Shown here: piece by piece, positions 5,759 to 8,296 of the stretch | How the letters are laid out: each line of letters opens with the position of its first letter | How positions within the stretch are numbered: the stretch's first letter is position 1 | NCBI GenBank assembly: GCA_005793285.1 | Contig: SXPO01000145.1 | Location: 1-8,296 of the forward strand | Reading direction: 5' to 3' | DNA length: 8,296 nt | DNA from: Nitrospiraceae bacterium | Lineage (GTDB): Bacteria > Nitrospirota > Nitrospiria > Nitrospirales > Nitrospiraceae | Translations under genes and position numbers: made by a program | The notes under the pieces: model-generated | Told to the model about the DNA's origin: nothing | The model's database searches: none | The model's input: only the letters and a program-made list of their open reading frames with translations

Positions 5759-7051
5759 TCACGCGCGATTTGGCTGGTCATTCAGCCGCTCCTTCCGCCT
5801 AGCCAGAAAATGCCCGATCCAAGCCCAGACAAGCATCAACGGCACCAGCGCCCAGGCGATGTGGGTGGTCGTAGCCCCGATGGCTTTCACACCTGTGATC
5901 AGCCAGGCAGTCGATGCATCGCCGCCCCGTGAGATAGCCGTGTCGATAAAGTTCTTTGCCTTGTACTTTTCTTCGCGGCTGACGACGGTAAACAACACTT
6001 CGCGCGACGGTTTGGATAGCGCATACTCCCCCACCCTTCGCAAGACCGAAAAGGCGACATAGAGGGCCAGCGTCGGCCACAGGGCAATGCCGAGAAACCC
6101 CACCACACTGATCGCGGGAAGCAACAGCAGGCCCGCGACGAGACCGAACCGGCCAATCACTCGATTGGTGAGAAAAAGCTGGGTCACCCATGTCAGCACG
6201 TTCGTCACAAAATCCAGACCGGAAAAGAGGCGCGTCCTGGCTTCCGGCTGGTCGAGATATTCTGCGACCAGGCGGGTCTGCTCGAAGTAGAGAAACGTAG
6301 CCGTCATGGTGAGAATGACCAGGTACCCGCAAATCCCGAGCAAATAGGGCGAAGAAAATGTCAGACGTATTCCAGCCAGGAAGCTTCCCTTGAGAGGATC
6401 ACCGGAGTGAGCCTGATGGTGCTCGGACCGTTCACGCCCCCATCGCTCCAATCGAGCGACGCATCCCAGGCACAGTACCAGAAACCCCGCCGAAGCCAGC
6501 ATGAGGACCGCCACTGGGAACACAAACGTCAGTCCCGTCGTGAGGAGCGGACCAAGCAACGCACCGCTGCTCCCTCCTGCGGCAATGACCCCGAACAGCC
6601 TGGCTCCCTGCTCCGGCGTAAAGAGGTCGTCCATGAAACTCCAGAAGACCGAGACGACGAACAGGTTGAACACCGACAGCCAGATAAAAAATCCTCTGGC
6701 CACCCACTCCGGATGCACATGACCGGCCATCAAGAGATAGAAGATCAATAGATTGGCGATGAAGAACGCATAGACGGTTAACAGCAGCCGATAGCGGGAG
6801 CATCGCGCGGAGAGCCAGCTGAACAGGGGCGTCGCGGCCAGCATGGTGAGAAACGTTCCGGTCATCATCCAGGGCAGATTCTTGATGCCGCCTTCGATGG
6901 CCATTTCGTCCCGAACCGGACGAAGGATGGAATAGCCGCAGAGCAGGCAGAAAAAATACGCGAATGCCCAGGCCAAGGGGACGAGTTCTTCCCGCTTGAC
7001 TCCAAAGAAATCGCCCCACCGAGCCAACATCGGATGATCTGCTTCGGCCAT
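5759..7051 (-). CDS. NTP/NDP exchanger-like / MFS-type polytopic transporter
   Basis: A 430-residue inner-membrane protein with about 11-12 hydrophobic spans. It resembles the bacterial branch of the ATP/ADP-translocase (NTP/NDP antiporter) superfamily, often annotated simply as MFS. Landmarks: [16 protein letters not shown] after span 1 (40-55), [14 protein letters not shown] (58-71), [22 protein letters not shown] (121-142), [21 protein letters not shown] (147-167), a soluble loop near 200-222, and the charged cytoplasmic segment [34 protein letters not shown] (345-378) before the last spans. The substrate cannot be assigned; free-living bacteria with this subgroup need not transport nucleotides. 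The ATG at 7051 has no Shine-Dalgarno, and Met8 (7030) is an alternative. The longer frame reaching 7402 is only antisense of ltaE. It is divergent from ltaE and shares a 100-nt control region. Confidence 0.82.
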   Translation of the reverse strand: MAEADHPMLARWGDFFGVKREELVPLAWAFAYFFCLLCGYSILRPVRDEMAIEGGIKNLPWMMTGTFLTMLAATPLFSWLSARCSRYRLLLTVYAFFIANLLIFYLLMAGHVHPEWVARGFFIWLSVFNLFVVSVFWSFMDDLFTPEQGARLFGVIAAGGSSGALLGPLLTTGLTFVFPVAVLMLASAGFLVLCLGCVARLERWGRERSEHHQAHSGDPLKGSFLAGIRLTFSSPYLLGICGYLVILTMTATFLYFEQTRLVAEYLDQPEARTRLFSGLDFVTNVLTWVTQLFLTNRVIGRFGLVAGLLLLPAISVVGFLGIALWPTLALYVAFSVLRRVGEYALSKPSREVLFTVVSREEKYKAKNFIDTAISRGGDASTAWLITGVKAIGATTTHIAWALVPLMLVWAWIGHFLARRKERLNDQPNRA

Positions 7052-7068
7052 AGGGTACAGTGTAGCAG

Positions 7069-7120
7069 TTGTCCTTGCGCCTGCCTGGAGAAAATTTGCT
7101 AGAATGCGACGCAAGGACAA
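7069..7120. promoter_or_regulatory. Perfect 11-bp inverted repeat in a divergent control region
   Basis: TTGTCCTTGCG (7069-7079) is repeated inverted as CGCAAGGACAA (7110-7120) with a 30-nt spacer. The arm centres are 41 bp apart, about four helical turns, so both would face the same side of the DNA. The left arm overlaps the candidate ltaE -35, and the right arm lies at about the start of transcription. This fits an operator pair for a repressor, or a leader hairpin; neither is proven. Confidence 0.5.
7075..7105 (+). promoter_or_regulatory. Probable ltaE promoter
   Basis: An extended -10 TGCTAGAAT (7097-7105; TAGAAT is 5/6) has a weak -35 TTGCGC (7075-7080) 19 nt upstream. Start of transcription near 7112 leaves a leader of about 40 nt before the ATG at 7152. 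It makes the upstream in-frame ATG at 7104 unusable, because that codon overlaps the -10 box. Confidence 0.45.
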
Positions 7121-7151
7121 GGACGAAAAGACAGGAAATGAAAGACAGCGA

Positions 7152-8183
7152 ATGATCGACCTGCGCAGCGATACCGTGACGGTCCCCACCGACGGCATGA
7201 GAGAAGCCATGGCCCGCGCCGAGGTAGGCGACGATGTGTACGGGGAAGATCCCACCGTCAACCGGCTCCAAGAGATGGCGGCGGCGCTGCTCAGCAAGCG
7301 GTTCGCGCTGTTCGTCCCCTCCGGAACGATGGCGAACCAACTCGCCATCCGGTCGCATACCCAGCCGGGACAGGAAGTCATCGTCGAGAGCAAAAGCCAC
7401 ATCGTCCGCTACGAACAGGGCGCCGCCGGCGCACTGGCAGGCGTGCAACTGCATTGGGTGCCAGGCGAGCGCGGGATCATGAGCGCGGAACAGGTCGAGG
7501 CCGCCATCAGGCCGACCGATCCGCACAGCATCGCCACCGCCCTCATCTGTCTTGAAAACACGCACAATGCCGGGGGCGGCAGCATCTATCCGCTGGCGAC
7601 CATCGAAAAAATTCGAGCCCTTGCCGCCAAACACAACATTCCGATGCACCTCGACGGGGCCAGGCTGATGAACGCCGTCGCCGCCACGACGCTGCCCCCC
7701 GCTTCCTACGCCCAACACTTTGAAACGGTCTCGCTGTGTCTCTCGAAGGGCCTCGGCGCGCCCGTCGGATCCTTGCTGATCTCCAGCGATCGGCAGCTCA
7801 TGGACCGAGCCCGCCGTTTTCGCCGGATGTACGGAGGGGCCATGCGCCAAGCAGGCATCCTCGCCGCCGCCGGTATCTATGCGCTGGAACACCATGTCGC
7901 GCGCTTGACGGACGATCACAGCCATGCCAAAAAACTGGCCTGGCTGCTTCAACAGATTCCGTCGGTCCAGATCGCGCCGCAGCATGTGGAAACCAACATT
8001 GTGATTTTTGACGTGACCGACCAGCGACGCACTCCGGCCGAGATCGTCGCCGCCTTGAAAGAGCAAGGCCTACTCATCAATGCGATCGGGGGACTGAGCT
8101 ACAGAGCCGTCACTCATCTGAATGTCTCCACCAAACAGATCGACGAAGCCGGCGCCATCTTCACACGCGTCCTCACACCGTGA
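7152..8183 (+). CDS. ltaE: Low-specificity L-threonine aldolase
   Basis: A PLP enzyme that cleaves L-threonine or L-allo-threonine to glycine and acetaldehyde in the cytoplasm; the family also acts on other beta-hydroxy amino acids. The 343-residue length and all signatures fit: N-terminal [28 protein letters not shown] (26-40), the PLP phosphate loop SGTMANQLA (57-65), His83 stacking on the cofactor (KSHI), [10 protein letters not shown] (134-143), [10 protein letters not shown] with Asp168 and Arg171 (166-175), and the Schiff-base Lys199 in [26 protein letters not shown] at 223-235 is also typical. The start is set at 7152 because MIDLRSDT is the normal family start and the promoter lies over the upstream ATG at 7104. 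The Shine-Dalgarno is weak: AGGA about 14 nt before, then GAAAGA. It supplies glycine or degrades threonine. It is divergent from the transporter gene and followed by a separately promoted gene. Confidence 0.96.
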   Translation: MIDLRSDTVTVPTDGMREAMARAEVGDDVYGEDPTVNRLQEMAAALLSKRFALFVPSGTMANQLAIRSHTQPGQEVIVESKSHIVRYEQGAAGALAGVQLHWVPGERGIMSAEQVEAAIRPTDPHSIATALICLENTHNAGGGSIYPLATIEKIRALAAKHNIPMHLDGARLMNAVAATTLPPASYAQHFETVSLCLSKGLGAPVGSLLISSDRQLMDRARRFRRMYGGAMRQAGILAAAGIYALEHHVARLTDDHSHAKKLAWLLQQIPSVQIAPQHVETNIVIFDVTDQRRTPAEIVAALKEQGLLINAIGGLSYRAVTHLNVSTKQIDEAGAIFTRVLTP

Positions 8184-8192
8184 CCCTTTTCA

Positions 8193-8221
8193 TTGACACC
8201 ACTTTCAACGGCACATAGAAT
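8193..8221 (+). promoter_or_regulatory. Near-consensus sigma-70 promoter
   Basis: TTGACA (8193-8198), exactly 17 nt, then TAGAAT (8216-8221): a perfect -35 and a 5/6 -10 at optimal spacing. It begins 10 nt after the ltaE stop and would start transcription near 8228, about 22 nt before the ATG at 8250. This is the strongest promoter-like site in the window and gives the next gene its own transcription start. Confidence 0.7.
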
Positions 8222-8249
8222 GCCGGCGATCCATCGGAAGGAACAACCC

Positions 8250-8296
8250 ATGACTCCGCAAGCCGTCTCGTTTCAACAAATCAGCAGAATCCTGGA
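8250..8296 (+). CDS. Start of an unidentified gene (truncated by window edge)
   Basis: The ATG at 8250 is preceded by GGAAGGAAC at good spacing and by a strong promoter. Only about 15 codons are visible (MTPQAVSFQQISRIL), too few to identify the protein. The visible part shows no signal peptide, so the product is probably cytoplasmic. Confidence 0.6.
   Translation, partial: MTPQAVSFQQISRIL

Noticed and set aside
7052..7402. N-terminal extension of the transporter to an ATG at 7402
   Set aside because: The added 117 residues are the antisense of ltaE codons and are low-complexity Ser-rich; family members begin close to the residue-1 Met used here.
6432..8066. Minus-strand 544-codon open frame
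   Set aside because: Runs antisense through ltaE and out of frame through the transporter; composition rich in Gly/Arg/His/Asp with no family resemblance.

Overview
The window looks like a chromosomal segment from a Gram-negative bacterium with GC-rich codons. The gene style is reminiscent of Nitrospirota (Nitrospira-like): secreted hypothetical proteins, a Tim44-like envelope protein and many very short membrane ORFs. That assignment is my impression from gene content, not a measured result. I see no mobile element, integrase, CRISPR array, tRNA or rRNA gene.

Layout, left to right. Positions 1-311 (minus) hold the N-terminus of a probable Tim44-like membrane protein, cut by the window edge. 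Positions 423-839 (minus) encode a small secreted protein of unknown function. Positions 1045-1464 (plus) encode MsrB, a methionine-(R)-sulfoxide reductase. Positions 1465-2822 are gene-poor and carry microgenes only. Two are tandem, related 27-residue single-span membrane peptides (1655-1738 and 2017-2100, minus), with strong hairpins between and after them. The third is a possible 23-residue peptide with a near-perfect Shine-Dalgarno sequence (2530-2601, minus).

Positions 2823-5421 (minus) form a two-gene unit: a ProA-family (glutamate-5-semialdehyde dehydrogenase-like) protein followed 40 nt later by a 397-residue class I SAM-dependent methyltransferase. The ProA homologue keeps the family fold signatures. 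It has Ala where the catalytic cysteine should be, and the usual ES-R-P-N motif is altered, so it is probably not a working proline-biosynthesis enzyme. Together with the methyltransferase this is the most unusual part of the window.

Positions 5759-7051 (minus) encode a 430-residue polytopic transporter of the NTP/NDP-exchanger/MFS-like superfamily. It is divergent from a low-specificity L-threonine aldolase (ltaE, 7152-8183, plus). Their shared intergenic region contains a perfect 11-bp inverted repeat that straddles the ltaE promoter. A near-consensus sigma-70 promoter (TTGACA-17-TAGAAT) follows ltaE and drives a gene that begins at 8250 and runs off the window.

The genes do not form one pathway. 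The segment is a mosaic of housekeeping/repair functions (msrB, ltaE), envelope proteins and a lineage-specific pair (ProA-like plus methyltransferase).
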